From Bacteroides faecichinchillae JCM 17102 (GTDB lineage Bacteria; Bacteroidota; Bacteroidia; Bacteroidales; Bacteroidaceae), in the NCBI RefSeq assembly GCF_000614145.1, contig NZ_BAKK01000019.1:1-64000 (forward strand): a DNA stretch of 64,000 bases, written 5' to 3'. The notes below the pieces were generated by a model that was given only the letters and a program-made list of their open reading frames with translations, searched no databases and was not told the DNA's origin. Of this stretch, positions 1 through 9,931 are shown piece after piece. The position numbers and the translations under genes are program-made. The stretch's first letter is position 1. Each line of letters begins with the position of its first letter.

Positions 1-77
1 AATATGATTCATTGAAATTCATTTTTTTACTGCTTACTGCGTTCTATTTTTGCACCGGAAACAAAAAACAATGTGTT

Positions 78-1447
78 ATGAATTTCAAAGAGAAACTGTC
101 GTTTACGGCACAAAAGAGACTTTCTGATATACTTTTTATCTTTTATGCAGGAGGAGCGGCACTGCTATCTTACTCATTAGTTTATGCACTTCGTAAACCG
201 TTTACAGCTGCTACATTTGATGGCATGGAACTGTTTGGTATGGATTATAAAATAGCAACCAGTATCATCCAGATATTCGGATATATGGTATCCAAGTTTA
301 TCGGAATCAAACTTATTTCTGAACTAAAGAGAGAGGGCCGCCTGAAATTCATTCTTGTATCCATTTTGGTTGCTGAACTCTCTTTAGTTCTTTTTGGATG
401 TTTACCTCAACCATTCAATGTATTGGCGTTATTCTTTAACGGGCTTTCTTTGGGATGTATGTGGGGTGTCATCTTTAGTTTCCTCGAAGGAAGGCGGGGG
501 ACCGATCTGTTGGCTTCCCTTTTCGGCTGAGTATTGCGGTCAGTAGCGGTACGGCTAAATCTATCGGACTTTTTGTAGTCAATACCTTGCATGTCAGTGA
601 ATTCTGGATGCCAGCTCTGATCGGTGCAGTAGCATTGCCACTGTTGGCAGGATTAGGTTATTTGCTCGATCATCTTCCCAAACCAACTGCCGAAGACAAA
701 GCATTACGAGTGGAGCGGACCACCTTAAATAAACAGCAACGTTGGGAGCTCTTCCGTAGTTTTGCGCCTGTACTGACACTGCTTTTCTTTGCCAACCTTT
801 TCCTGACCGTACTTCAAGATGTAAAAGAAGACTTTCTTGTGAAAATAGTCGATGTGAATGCAGCGGGTTTCTCTTCCTGGATATTTGCCAAGGTAGATGG
901 AATCGTGACTCTTATCATTCTGGTAGTCTTTGCATCGCTGGCATTGATGAAAAGTCATATTAAAGTGCTTTCCACTCTCTTGATATTAGTCATTGTCGGA
1001 GCTGTCACGCTTAGTTTCGTAGCTTTCAATTATCACACCTTACAATTATCTCCGCTAGTGTGGTTATTCATCCAAAGCCTTTGTCTCTATTTCTCTTATC
1101 TCAGTTTTCAGACTATTTTCTTCGATCGTTTTATCGCCTGTTTCCGTATTAAAGGGAATGTCGGATTTTTCATCGCTATGGTCGATTCCATCGGATATAC
1201 AGGCACTGTATTGGTATTGTTGTTCAAAGAATGTTTTAACCCCGACCTTAATTGGCTCGAATTCTATAATACCATGGCGGGTACGGTAGGTATTGTCTGT
1301 TGTGTTGCCTTTAGTATCTCCCTCATATATTTGATTCAACGTTACAAAAAAGGAAGATATGAAGCAACTGCCATAGCTCCTCTGATCGACGAGAAGGTAT
1401 GGTTAAAGAACGGTACAGTAAGGAAAGAGGAAGTATTGTCTTACTAA
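78..1447 (+). CDS. DUF5690-type multi-pass membrane transporter (1-bp frameshift near 526)
   Basis: Very hydrophobic protein with many membrane segments, resembling the MFS-like DUF5690 family of Bacteroidetes. It opens with a first helix ending in ALRKPFTAA and continues as SSGTAKSIGLFVVNT after the break. The frame closes at a TGA at 528-530, but adding one base in ttcggctgag (read as ttcggcctgag) joins both halves into about 457 residues. I chose the ATG at 78 (MNFKEKLSF) over the upstream ATG at 12 because the extra 22 residues look like a second, spurious hydrophobic start. It lies 40 bp upstream of phnX on the same strand, so it is probably co-transcribed with the aminoethylphosphonate genes and may import their substrate. 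The family call is from memory of its sequence style; the substrate is inference. Confidence 0.7.
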
Positions 1448-1486
1448 TGAAGAATAGAATAATAAACAATTTACATATAAGTAAGA

Positions 1487-2275
1487 ATGAAAAAGATTGA
1501 ATGTATTATTATGGACTGGGCAGGTACGGCTGTAGATTATGGATGTTTTGCACCCGTTGCTGCTTTCATTGAGGCATTTGCCGGAATAGGACTGTCGATT
1601 GATGTTGTACAAACTCGTAGACCGATGGGATTGCCCAAGATTCAGCACATTCGTGAATTACTGTCAATGCCTGAAGTAAATGAACAATTTGTCAATCGTT
1701 ACAAACGTGCATGGGCAGAAGAGGATGTTGTAGAGCTGAATCGTCTTTTTGAAAAGCACCTGTTTGCTTCGCTTGAGAATTATACTGATCCTATTCCAGG
1801 AGTAATTCTTACTTTGAATAAGTTACGTAGCGAAGGTCTTAAAATAGGTTCTACTACCGGATATACCTGCGAGATGATGGATGTAGTACTTTTGGCAGCT
1901 CAGGCAAAAGGGTATTATGTAGACTATTGTGCTACTCCCAATCTGCTCCCATCCGGACGTCCTGCTCCTTATATGATTTTTGAGAATATGACAAAGCTTG
2001 CTGTATCATGCTTAGATACGATAGTGAAGGTAGGAGATACAATCGCAGATATTAAAGAAGGTGTGAATGCTAAAGTTTGGAGTGTAGGTGTGATTCTTGG
2101 TAGCAACGAAATGGGGCTGACTGAGGAGGAAACGAAGGCTTTGTCTGTTACAGAATTGGAAGCGCGTATTGAAGATGTCAAGGAGCGAATGTTTGCTGCC
2201 GGAGCTTCCTACGTCATCCGTACAATGGAAGAACTTCCCGCTCTGATTGAGACAATAAATGCAAGGCTTAATTAA
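1487..2275 (+). CDS. phnX: Phosphonoacetaldehyde hydrolase
   Basis: HAD-superfamily enzyme that cleaves phosphonoacetaldehyde to acetaldehyde and phosphate in the cytoplasm, the second step of 2-aminoethylphosphonate breakdown. The 262 residues match the usual family length. HAD motif I is DWAGTAVD with nucleophile Asp10; Ala12 replaces the general acid, as is typical for PhnX. The Schiff-base lysine lies in RRPMGLPKIQHIR (Lys51). Motif II is GSTTGY, and the magnesium loop is VKVGDTIADIKEG. It sits between the DUF5690-type transporter and phnW, the usual partner. Confidence 0.96.
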   Translation: MKKIECIIMDWAGTAVDYGCFAPVAAFIEAFAGIGLSIDVVQTRRPMGLPKIQHIRELLSMPEVNEQFVNRYKRAWAEEDVVELNRLFEKHLFASLENYTDPIPGVILTLNKLRSEGLKIGSTTGYTCEMMDVVLLAAQAKGYYVDYCATPNLLPSGRPAPYMIFENMTKLAVSCLDTIVKVGDTIADIKEGVNAKVWSVGVILGSNEMGLTEEETKALSVTELEARIEDVKERMFAAGASYVIRTMEELPALIETINARLN

Positions 2276-2387
2276 TCTTTGGCTAATGTGGCATTTGTTT
2301 GAAAAATAATTAGTGTATGAGATTTATCTTTCAAAATATAAACTTTCTAACGAACTATATTCATTCACATTTAAACAGAAAACGATT

Positions 2388-3476
2388 ATGAAACCATATT
2401 TACTATTAACTCCCGGACCTCTCACTACTTCAGAAACTGTAAAAGAAACCATGATGACCGACTGGTGTACATGGGATGAAGATTATAACCTGGGTATCGT
2501 ACAAGAATTGCGTAAAGAATTGGTAGGCATTGCCACCAAGAATACTGAAGAATACACTTCTGTCCTTTTGCAGGGAAGCGGTACATATTGTGTGGAAGCA
2601 GTATTAGGAACTACTATTACCTCAAAAGATAAACTGTTGATTTGTAGTAACGGAGCCTATGGTGACCGAATGGGAAATATTGCCGAATATTACCATCTGG
2701 ACTATGATATGCTGGCATTTGAAGAGACTGAATCCATCTCTTTGGGGTATCTAGATGACTATTTGAGTAATAATTCGGATATTACCCACGTAGCATTTGT
2801 ACATTGTGAAACGACTACCGGTATCTTGAATTCGATTAAAGAGCTGTCACATATCATCAAGATGCATGGCAAGAAGTTAATTGTTGACTGTATGAGTAGT
2901 TTTGGAGGTATTCCAATTGATGTAGAAGAATTGAATATCGATTTCTTGATCAGCAGTTCAAACAAATGTATCCAAGGAGTACCGGGATTTGGCTTTATCA
3001 TAGCCCGCCGTTCGGAACTGATACGTTGTAAAGGCATTGCCCGTTCCCTCTCTTTGGACATTTACGACCAATGGGAAACGATGGAAAAAGGGCATGGGAA
3101 ATGGCGCTTTACCTCTCCGACTCACGTTGTACGTGCTTTCAAACAGGCATTGACAGAACTGTTCGAAGAGGGTGGAGTAGAGGCACGCTATCAACGTTAT
3201 TGTGAAAATCATCGTATCTTGGTAGAAGGTATGCGTTCTCTCGGATTCCAAACATTATTGGAAGATAATATTCAGTCTCCTATTATTACTTCTTTCCTTT
3301 ATCCTCATGAAGATTTCAATTTCAAAGTATTCTATCAGGCGTTAAAAGTGAAAGGATTTGTAATCTATCCGGGAAAAATCTCCAAAGCAGATACTTTCCG
3401 TATCGGTAATATTGGCGATGTTCATCCGGATGATTTCCATCGTCTGGTAGAAGCAGTACACGAGACGAAGTATTGA
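2388..3476 (+). CDS. phnW: 2-aminoethylphosphonate--pyruvate transaminase
   Basis: PLP-dependent class V aminotransferase that converts 2-aminoethylphosphonate plus pyruvate to phosphonoacetaldehyde plus alanine. The start at 2388 ([15 protein letters not shown]) gives 362 residues, the family length; an ATG 75 bases upstream would add an unrelated tail. The N-terminal LLTPGPL motif is characteristic. The PLP lysine is Lys193 in [12 protein letters not shown], and the C-terminal substrate region ends [17 protein letters not shown]. It is the last gene of the three-gene phosphonate operon, and a strong hairpin follows. Confidence 0.96.
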   Translation: MKPYLLLTPGPLTTSETVKETMMTDWCTWDEDYNLGIVQELRKELVGIATKNTEEYTSVLLQGSGTYCVEAVLGTTITSKDKLLICSNGAYGDRMGNIAEYYHLDYDMLAFEETESISLGYLDDYLSNNSDITHVAFVHCETTTGILNSIKELSHIIKMHGKKLIVDCMSSFGGIPIDVEELNIDFLISSSNKCIQGVPGFGFIIARRSELIRCKGIARSLSLDIYDQWETMEKGHGKWRFTSPTHVVRAFKQALTELFEEGGVEARYQRYCENHRILVEGMRSLGFQTLLEDNIQSPIITSFLYPHEDFNFKVFYQALKVKGFVIYPGKISKADTFRIGNIGDVHPDDFHRLVEAVHETKY

Positions 3477-3488
3477 TTTGTTAGATAA

Positions 3489-3551
3489 AAAACTAAGAAT
3501 GAGGATAATGTAAAGGATAGAGTACGTTGTATTATCCTTATTCTTAGTTTT
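3489..3551. terminator. Bidirectional hairpin terminator between phnW and the MFS gene
   Basis: The left arm at 3489-3509 and right arm at 3531-3551 are inverted repeats of 21 bases with one mismatch. They are flanked by A-rich and T-rich tracts and lie between convergent genes, so the hairpin could terminate transcription from both sides. Confidence 0.85.
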
Positions 3552-3810
3552 CTATTTTAGAGTGGAATGATAGAAGATAAATAATCATCATTAAAGTATT
3601 CTTTTCAGTCTTTCTAATATTAATAGACGTAATTGTAAGTTTCGGTTCGTTCTACATGTAGGTTCGTTTCATTCCATAATTGTGGAACGAACTGACTTTG
3701 GTTACAAATGTCAATAATTTGTGCAGTGAAGAAATAACTGATTAAGTTACTTACTGTCTCGGTCTTACATGGTTGTTATTTCAACTTTATATTGTTGTCT
3801 CAGTCTTAAA
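3552..3810. other. Intergenic region with palindromes and a short direct repeat
   Basis: No coding potential was seen. It contains the 10-base palindrome ctacatgtag near 3652. It also has a near-palindrome with gttcgtt and aacgaac ends around ttccataattgtggaa, near 3662-3692. A direct repeat, tgtctcggtctta and tgtctcagtctta, lies near 3755 and 3796. The role is unknown. Confidence 0.4.
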
Positions 3811-5205
3811 TTATTTGAGAGTAGATGGCTGTGACAATCTTAAGCTACTGACAATTGCTGCAAGAACAGCAAATACACTTCCCACGACCAGACAAACGGA
3901 AGTGCTCCGATCTTGAATAACAAAGCTGAATATCAGTGCCACAATCGTAGTTCCGGAAGTCTGCCCCAATAATCGTGCCATCCCCAACATACCACTTGCT
4001 CCCCCAGAACGATTGGTTGGTGCAGAAGAGATAATTGTACTATTATTAGGAGTTTGGAACAGACCAAATCCTGCTCCACAAAGCATTAAACGTAAGATAA
4101 TGCTAATATCGGATGAGGCGGTAGTCAGGCTTGAAAGCGAGAATAGTCCGATAGCAAACAATGCCATACCAATACTTCCAAGTATTCCCGGATGAATACG
4201 TTCCACCAAATAACCTGCTAGCGGAGCAGTAACAAGTGTTGCCAAAGGCCATGGAGTAAGTAAAAGCCCCGTCATCACTTCACTATGTCCTAACGTATTT
4301 TGTAGGAAAAACGGAAGAGATACCATTGCCGACATTTGAGCGATAAATGAACAAATAGACGTCAGAATAGATAAACGGAAAATGGGTATTTTCAATAAAT
4401 CCAATGGAAGCAACGGAGTCGTTTGAGTTAATTGCCGACGTACGTAATAATTGCCGACGACTGCCAGCACAATCAATTGAATAAAGAGAAAATCCATCTT
4501 CTCATGATGTGCAAAACCATCCAATGTATAAATAAGTAAACCGAAAGTCAATGCATTTGCTACCGCACTGATTGTATCAAACTTCCGTTTTGTCCGTTCT
4601 TCCTGACGAGGGAGATATTTGATACCCAAGACTAGTGCGGTAATCCCCAAAGGTACATTAATGGCAAACAGCCAGTGCCAAGAAGCTATCGACAGAATAC
4701 CACTTGCTACCGAAGGTCCTGCGGCAGCCGATATTGCCACTACCATTGCATTAATCCCCATCCCTTGTCCTATTTTGTTTTTCGGATAGATATAGCGTAA
4801 CTGTGCAGTATTTACACTAGTAATAGCTGATGCACTGAATCCTTGAAAGATACGGGCAATTGTCAGCGTCCAAAAAGAATCGGACAGTGCACAAATCAGT
4901 GAAGTAATGCAAAACAAGCCAATTCCTGAAAGAAAAACTTTTCGGTAACCGATGATTTCTCCAAGCGAGGAAAAAGATAATAGAGAGACGACGATGGCCA
5001 ACTGATAACCATTAATAATCCATGTCGTCACAGCGGGAGAAGTCCCGAAGTCATGCGAAAGTGTAGGAAGTACGACATTGACTATATTGATATCAAGTAC
5101 CGACATACAGAGAGCAAAACCGACGGAAACCACTGCCCAGATTCGTCTTGGCATTGGTAATCCGTCGGTTTCGTCTATTGGAGTTGGGTTGATTGTTTGT
5201 ACCAT
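3811..5205 (-). CDS. MFS drug-efflux-type transporter (DHA2/EmrB-QacA family)
   Basis: About 464 residues with roughly 14 hydrophobic segments, the size and pattern of the DHA2 (EmrB/QacA) proton-antiport family. Segment 1 carries the typical DINIVNVVLPTLSHDF element. The loop GEIIGYRKVFLSG is the family motif A region, and GPSVASGIL is the antiporter-like motif in TM5. I chose the start at 5205 (MVQTINPTP) over an upstream in-frame start because the added residues lie where a promoter would be expected. It stands alone, convergent with phnW, with no partner periplasmic adaptor or outer-membrane channel nearby. The substrate cannot be read from sequence. Confidence 0.85.
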   Translation of the reverse strand: MVQTINPTPIDETDGLPMPRRIWAVVSVGFALCMSVLDINIVNVVLPTLSHDFGTSPAVTTWIINGYQLAIVVSLLSFSSLGEIIGYRKVFLSGIGLFCITSLICALSDSFWTLTIARIFQGFSASAITSVNTAQLRYIYPKNKIGQGMGINAMVVAISAAAGPSVASGILSIASWHWLFAINVPLGITALVLGIKYLPRQEERTKRKFDTISAVANALTFGLLIYTLDGFAHHEKMDFLFIQLIVLAVVGNYYVRRQLTQTTPLLPLDLLKIPIFRLSILTSICSFIAQMSAMVSLPFFLQNTLGHSEVMTGLLLTPWPLATLVTAPLAGYLVERIHPGILGSIGMALFAIGLFSLSSLTTASSDISIILRLMLCGAGFGLFQTPNNSTIISSAPTNRSGGASGMLGMARLLGQTSGTTIVALIFSFVIQDRSTSVCLVVGSVFAVLAAIVSSLRLSQPSTLK

Positions 5206-5342
5206 AAAACTTATTATTCTAACACTAATTGTTGGTGCTATAAAAGTAAACAAAACAACGATACAGCTGTTTCTGTATTCTTTGAAAAATAAGTTTTTTT
5301 AGCGCAGAACTTATCCTGCTACTTTTGAGCCCTCATGATAAA

Positions 5343-5801
5343 TTATTTCAATCGCAGTATCCGTTGATTGCTACTTCCTCGAAATTCAAGATAAGGAGAG
5401 AAGAGAGACTGATCGAAACGACCATCTACCAACACATCTATATAAGGAAGAACTGCATCCAGTTGAGGCTGTGATTTGATTTCCTCATACGTGTATCCTG
5501 TATAACACCATACGTTCATTCCGGTTTCCTCCTTTACTTTTCTCACAAGCTGCAGAAATGCTTCTGGATTGTAGAAAGGATCTCCTCCGGAAAAAGTGAC
5601 TCCATCCAGCAAAGGATTTTCTTTAATCTCTCGAATGATCTCACCAATACGGTCTTCTGTCAAGAACTCTCCTACCGTTGGATTCCAACTCTCTGGATTG
5701 TGACAACCGGGACAGTGGTGAGAGCAACCGGCCAGATAAATAGAGTACCGAATGCCTTCACCATCTACAATTGTTTCTGGGTAAGTACCTAATAAATACA
5801 T
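5343..5801 (-). CDS. nrdG: Anaerobic ribonucleotide reductase activating protein
   Basis: Radical-SAM enzyme that installs the glycyl radical on NrdD. The 152 residues match the family. The 4Fe-4S motif is the NrdG-type CxxxCxxC at Cys26, Cys30 and Cys33 ([11 protein letters not shown]), followed by [11 protein letters not shown], the SAM-binding glycine motif. Its ATG directly abuts the nrdD stop codon, so the two are translationally coupled in one transcript under the upstream riboswitch. Confidence 0.96.
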   Translation of the reverse strand: MYLLGTYPETIVDGEGIRYSIYLAGCSHHCPGCHNPESWNPTVGEFLTEDRIGEIIREIKENPLLDGVTFSGGDPFYNPEAFLQLVRKVKEETGMNVWCYTGYTYEEIKSQPQLDAVLPYIDVLVDGRFDQSLFSPYLEFRGSSNQRILRLK

Positions 5802-8195
5802 TTAATTATGTTTTACTCGATCCATTTCCTCTGCCCGTTTAGCTGAGTTCCAGGAACTTAAATCTCCAGTCAGATAGCCAGTGATACGTCGCATGCGGAG
5901 AATACTTTCACTTTGGCATACAGGGCATTTGTCAAAGATCACACCTTTATATCCACAGTTGTGGCAAGTATCTACCGGATGATTGATAGAACCGTAGCCA
6001 ACACCTTCGTCGTGCATCACTTTGACGATTTTGACGATAGCGCGAATATTCTTCTGTGCTTCTCCATCCAGTTCTACATAAGTAATATGTCCGCCACGAG
6101 TGATAGCATGAAATGGAGCTTCACGTTTTACTTTCTCTACTATGCTAATCGGTTCTTTCACATCCACATGGAAGGAATTGACATAATAGTTACGATCTGT
6201 TACACCTTCAATCTTACCGTATTTGCGTCTGTCCATTTTGGTGAAACGTCCCGAAAGACCTTCGGCAGGTGTGGCAAGTACAGAATAGTTGAGGTTATAT
6301 TTAGCTTTATATTCGTCTGCTACTTTGTTCAATTCCATGATGGCTTCGAATAACGTATCCCATGACTTCTGGCTGTGCCCATGTCCTTTTCCGTAAAGTG
6401 CAACCATCGCATTATGCCCACCGATGAAACCAATGCCGAGAGTACCGCTACGAAGAACGTCACCTACTTGTTCGTTAGGATTCAATGTAGCACCACCTTT
6501 CCAAACATCGTTACCGATCATAAAAGGGAACTGACGTGCCAAAGCAGTACGTTGATATTGATAACGTTCGTAAAGCTGATCTGCTACCAGCGTAGCCATA
6601 GAATGTACAGACTCTATAAAAATATCTTTTGCTTTCTGTTCGATAGCGTCTTTATTGCGCTCGTCGTCTACCAGACTCTCCGCTTTGATACGTGCCTCAA
6701 TAGCCAGACGAGGCATATTCAGTGTTGTGAACGAAAGATTACCACGCCCCAAAGATGACTTTTCACCAGCTACATTCTCGAATACTCGGGTACGGCAACC
6801 CATTGTTGCCAACTCATAGATGTAACGTTTTGGATCTTCTGCTTTCCACTTCTCGTTTTGGTTGAATGGTGTATCCAGAAACATAAAATTTGGAAAAAGG
6901 GCCTTTGCGGTAGTTTGACAAGCCTTTAGTAGTAAGTCAAAGTTTGGAGCCTCATAATGTTCCTTCATTGCTTCCTCGAAGTTTTCCGTTTTCATTACCT
7001 TTTCAAAGTCCTTTTCCGAATAAGACACACCATCTTTCACTTTAAAAATCTGAATTGGGAATACAGGAACCTCTCCACGTGTTCCGAGTCCTTCGATGGT
7101 TGCTTTCAGTAATTCTTCAATTACCATACGACCTTCGGCAGAAGTATCCGTACCGTAGTTGATGGAACTGAACACTACCTGATTACCACCGCGGGAGTGC
7201 ATCGTATTCAGATTATGGATAAAACCTTCCATTGCCTGGTGGGTATCTTTCTGTGTTTGCTGGTAAGCTTTATCGATAATACGAGCAAGGTGTTCTTTGT
7301 CTATATTAATTTGAAGAGCAGCCAGTGAAATACGTAATGTTTCACGCTCCAGTTCGCTTGATTTGATAGAAGGGAGATATTCTTTAATAAGTGTTCGGAT
7401 CGATTTTTCGTTTACTTGACTTCCATTCTCCATGTTTACATAGAAACTGATGAGTGACGCCAGATGTTTACGAAATGATTTAGCTACCCCTTTTGCCATG
7501 AAGAAGTCAAAAGCAGGAATAGCCTGGCCACCATGTTGCTCATTCTGATTGGTCTGGAAAATAATAGTAGCTAATGTGGCATAACTCTGAATGCTTTGCG
7601 GTGTACGAATGCTACCGTTTTTGGTGCGAAACCCCCGTTCAAAGAGATCGTCCATATCATATTGGATGCAAGTCGTCGTCTTGGTAGGATAGTAATCAAG
7701 ATCATGGATATGAATATCTCCCAACTGATGTGCTTCTGCAAAGCATTTGGGTAATAGATACTTATAGGTATAGTCTTTTGTTACTTCCGAAGCAAATGTC
7801 ATCATCTGTCCGGCAGGAGTATGACTGCTCATATTAGCATTACTCAGATTTACATCGTTCTTGTCGATAGACACGATACCATCCATTACCTGCTTCATCT
7901 CAGTTTTCTTGTCCCGTTCCGTATTCCGCCATTCGCGATAGATAATATACTTTTTGGCGACTTCCGGGCGAACCTTCATCAATTCCTTTTCAACCAAGTC
8001 CTGAATTTCTTCCACTGTGATGGTAGGAGACACAAACTGACTGATTACATTCATTGTGATGTCAGCAATCAATTGCTGTTCATCCCGAATACCCGTTGCA
8101 CTGAATGCTTTACTAATTGCATTCTTGATTTTACTAATAGAGAAATCTTCTCTCTTACCATCACGTTTGATGATACAAATTTCCGCGTAGTTCAT
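5802..8195 (-). CDS. nrdD: Anaerobic (class III) ribonucleoside-triphosphate reductase
   Basis: Oxygen-sensitive glycyl-radical enzyme that makes deoxynucleotides anaerobically. The 797 residues carry an N-terminal ATP-cone allosteric domain (about residues 6-95, beginning IIKRDGKREDFSISKI) and the long catalytic barrel. A zinc-binding set follows at Cys744, Cys747, Cys757 and Cys760, then the glycyl-radical loop RRITGYLTGD with the likely radical Gly773. It is first in the nrdD-nrdG operon. A cobalamin riboswitch lies about 145 bases upstream of the start codon, so the operon is probably shut down when B12 is plentiful. That fits an organism with a B12-dependent alternative reductase elsewhere, which is inference. 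Confidence 0.97.
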   Translation of the reverse strand: MNYAEICIIKRDGKREDFSISKIKNAISKAFSATGIRDEQQLIADITMNVISQFVSPTITVEEIQDLVEKELMKVRPEVAKKYIIYREWRNTERDKKTEMKQVMDGIVSIDKNDVNLSNANMSSHTPAGQMMTFASEVTKDYTYKYLLPKCFAEAHQLGDIHIHDLDYYPTKTTTCIQYDMDDLFERGFRTKNGSIRTPQSIQSYATLATIIFQTNQNEQHGGQAIPAFDFFMAKGVAKSFRKHLASLISFYVNMENGSQVNEKSIRTLIKEYLPSIKSSELERETLRISLAALQINIDKEHLARIIDKAYQQTQKDTHQAMEGFIHNLNTMHSRGGNQVVFSSINYGTDTSAEGRMVIEELLKATIEGLGTRGEVPVFPIQIFKVKDGVSYSEKDFEKVMKTENFEEAMKEHYEAPNFDLLLKACQTTAKALFPNFMFLDTPFNQNEKWKAEDPKRYIYELATMGCRTRVFENVAGEKSSLGRGNLSFTTLNMPRLAIEARIKAESLVDDERNKDAIEQKAKDIFIESVHSMATLVADQLYERYQYQRTALARQFPFMIGNDVWKGGATLNPNEQVGDVLRSGTLGIGFIGGHNAMVALYGKGHGHSQKSWDTLFEAIMELNKVADEYKAKYNLNYSVLATPAEGLSGRFTKMDRRKYGKIEGVTDRNYYVNSFHVDVKEPISIVEKVKREAPFHAITRGGHITYVELDGEAQKNIRAIVKIVKVMHDEGVGYGSINHPVDTCHNCGYKGVIFDKCPVCQSESILRMRRITGYLTGDLSSWNSAKRAEEMDRVKHN

Positions 8196-8340
8196 AACTT
8201 TAACTCCCGAAAGTTTTAATTAAACATTGATTTGATTAAAAGTAGAAATGAATCGGAAATTGATAAAAGAATAACTGAGCCATGATTCTATCAGCCATTT
8301 TTTCATTCTTCATTTTTTATTTTTCACTCTTCATTTCTAA

Positions 8341-8508
8341 AGTTCCGGCAGGTCTTCTGACTTATCCCTCCCTCGCAGCGCCTTCCCACATCCATTGACG
8401 GATACAGTGACATTTGTGTGCGGATTCTTAGAGAATTACAGCAGCGGGTACTGTCGCTGATTTGCACAGCGTTCCCTCATGACTAAACCTCTTTTTAGTT
8501 CCGAAACT
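8341..8508 (-). promoter_or_regulatory. Cobalamin (AdoCbl) riboswitch upstream of nrdDG
   Basis: Read on the minus strand the segment has the conserved order of the cobalamin riboswitch: GAGGGAACGCTG, AAATCAGCGACAGT, CCCGCTGCTGTAA, TGTCACTG, GGGAAGGCGC, and the terminal box AGTCAGAAGACCTGCC. The outer P1 stem is visible as AGTTTCGG (8508-8501) pairing with CCGGAACT (8348-8341), with one G-U. It starts almost at the predicted transcription start, and the nrdD ATG follows about 145 bases later. Cobalamin binding normally represses expression in this arrangement. Confidence 0.95.
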
Positions 8509-8800
8509 GGATACAAAGATAAAGGTTTAAGTGATAGCCCGGATGACTTTTAACATTAAATTTGGGGAAACTTTTCTTTCTTTCTGATACAGAAAGTTTT
8601 CCGTTTGGGAAAACTTCTAAAGAATAATTTTTTGGAAAATATCTTATTTCTGATCTTTGTAGGCTTAAAATAGTGGTTTTGAATATAGAACTGTGATACT
8701 GAGTGTATTTTCTTAAATATAATCTGATATCTTTTGGGGGTATAAGGATCTTGTTTAAAGCGTACTCTGTTTAATTAATTTTCGAATTTATGTAAACTAC
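8461..8800 (-). repeat. R1: nrdD leader 5' part and upstream region, with a decayed copy at 25.57-25.9 kb
   Basis: This stretch aligns by eye, in the same orientation, with 25570-25900. Shared blocks include ctcatg.ctaaacctcttttta against ctcatg.ttaaacctcttttta, and gatgacttttaacattaaattt against gtatgacttcaaatattaaattt. Others are gatctttgtaggctt against gacctttgcaggttt, and a shared block near gtaatactga. Apart from the riboswitch and promoter at its left end, 8522-8820 contains no gene. Confidence 0.75.
8514..8521 (-). promoter_or_regulatory. -7 box of the nrdDG riboswitch promoter
   Basis: TATCTTTG matches the Bacteroides -7 consensus TAnnTTTG and ends about six bases before the 5' arm of the riboswitch P1 stem, placing the transcript start at the aptamer edge. 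No good TTTG -33 box was seen at the usual spacing. Confidence 0.55.
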
Positions 8801-8821
8801 ATAACGCATAAGAGAACTAGA

Positions 8822-8855
8822 AAGGGCTGGATTCCTTGTTTGAAATCCAGCCCTT
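8822..8855 (-). terminator. Terminator of SusCD operon A
   Basis: A 12-bp inverted repeat (aagggctggatt and aatccagccctt) with a 10-base loop, 28 bases past the predicted restored stop of the last gene. The matching element at 17239-17275 ends operon B. Confidence 0.8.
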
Positions 8856-8883
8856 CTTTATGTTAATAAACAGCTACTTTAGC

Positions 8884-9902
8884 TTACCATTCAATAGCCT
8901 GATCCTCGTCCGGAATCAATGGGTTGATCTGGCGTTCATTGTCATGGAGCCTTTTACTTCGTAAGTCATCGGATACTTCTTATTAGAAGTAACATCTGTA
9001 TATTTATAACTCAACTCTAGTGTAGTAAGATGACGTTCCATATATTTGATGGTTTCGTGTTGAACGACTCTTTTTTCGTACGTACACTCTCCCAACGGTT
9101 CAATATTGGTTTTCTTTTCTCCAATTTCATCTGGACTACCATATACTCTCAACTTTCCTTTAATAGTTCCATCCGCGTCCTTTGTGCCTTCTTGGAACTC
9201 CACAAACACTTTATATCTGGAACGTTCCTCGTCTTCTTTCCAAGTGGAACCTGCATAGAAGAAAATGGTATTCTCGTTCACTACACGAGCTACACGCGTA
9301 TCTACCTTTGCTGGATCTGATGACGTTCCCTCGATGTAAATGTTCATCAACGTGGTATTGTAAGTGCCAGAATAGTTATTGAACAGATTCACTCCCAATA
9401 GTGCTTTATAACGTCCTTTATACTTGTTTGGCATGTAAGAAGGATCCTCTTCAATGGTCAGTGGTAGTACATATTTGTCATCTAATTCCAACCCGGTGAA
9501 GTTGAAATTGATAGGATAAAGTTTTATGCTTTCTCCTGCAGGAATATGGCAAACGTTTGATTCAAAAGAATAATGTTTCTCTGCAAGGGGGACATACCAG
9601 ATGTCCTGACGATCTGCAGGGAATCTCGCCTGGTTAAGTGTACGGAGTGTATCCTCATCCACACTTATTTTTACGTCGACATCCCGATTGTTAGTTTTCG
9701 AACCGCTGACAATGACCGGCAATTGGTATATTCCTGCCCCGTTCGGCTGGTAGCGTACATAAATTTCACTCAGACCGTTGTCTCCTACGGGTGCTTTGAA
9801 AGAAATGGTCTGTTGGTAAAGTTCATCTTTCCATTCGTCATTGCAAGCACTGAACATTGCACTGACTCCCAGCATCATTCCTAAAATATATAATTTTCTC
9901 AT
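8884..9902 (-). CDS. DUF1735/DUF4973-type surface lipoprotein, copy A (frameshift near 8936)
   Basis: The fourth gene of operon A. From the ATG at 9902 the signal peptide ends in a lipobox with acylated Cys20 (MFSAC), so it is an exported lipoprotein. The body resembles the DUF1735/DUF4973 lipoproteins that accompany SusC/SusD pairs and are thought to sit on the cell surface and bind ligand. As written, the frame ends at 8916 with a short wrong tail (NARSTH). Adding one base near 8936 restores the tail seen in copy B (ERQINPLIPDEDQAIEW) and the stop at 8884-8886. An upstream GTG at 9932 overlaps the susD stop and is less likely as start. The ligand is unknown. Confidence 0.85.
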
Positions 9903-9931
9903 ATTGTTTTTTTGCTTTATTAATGATAACA

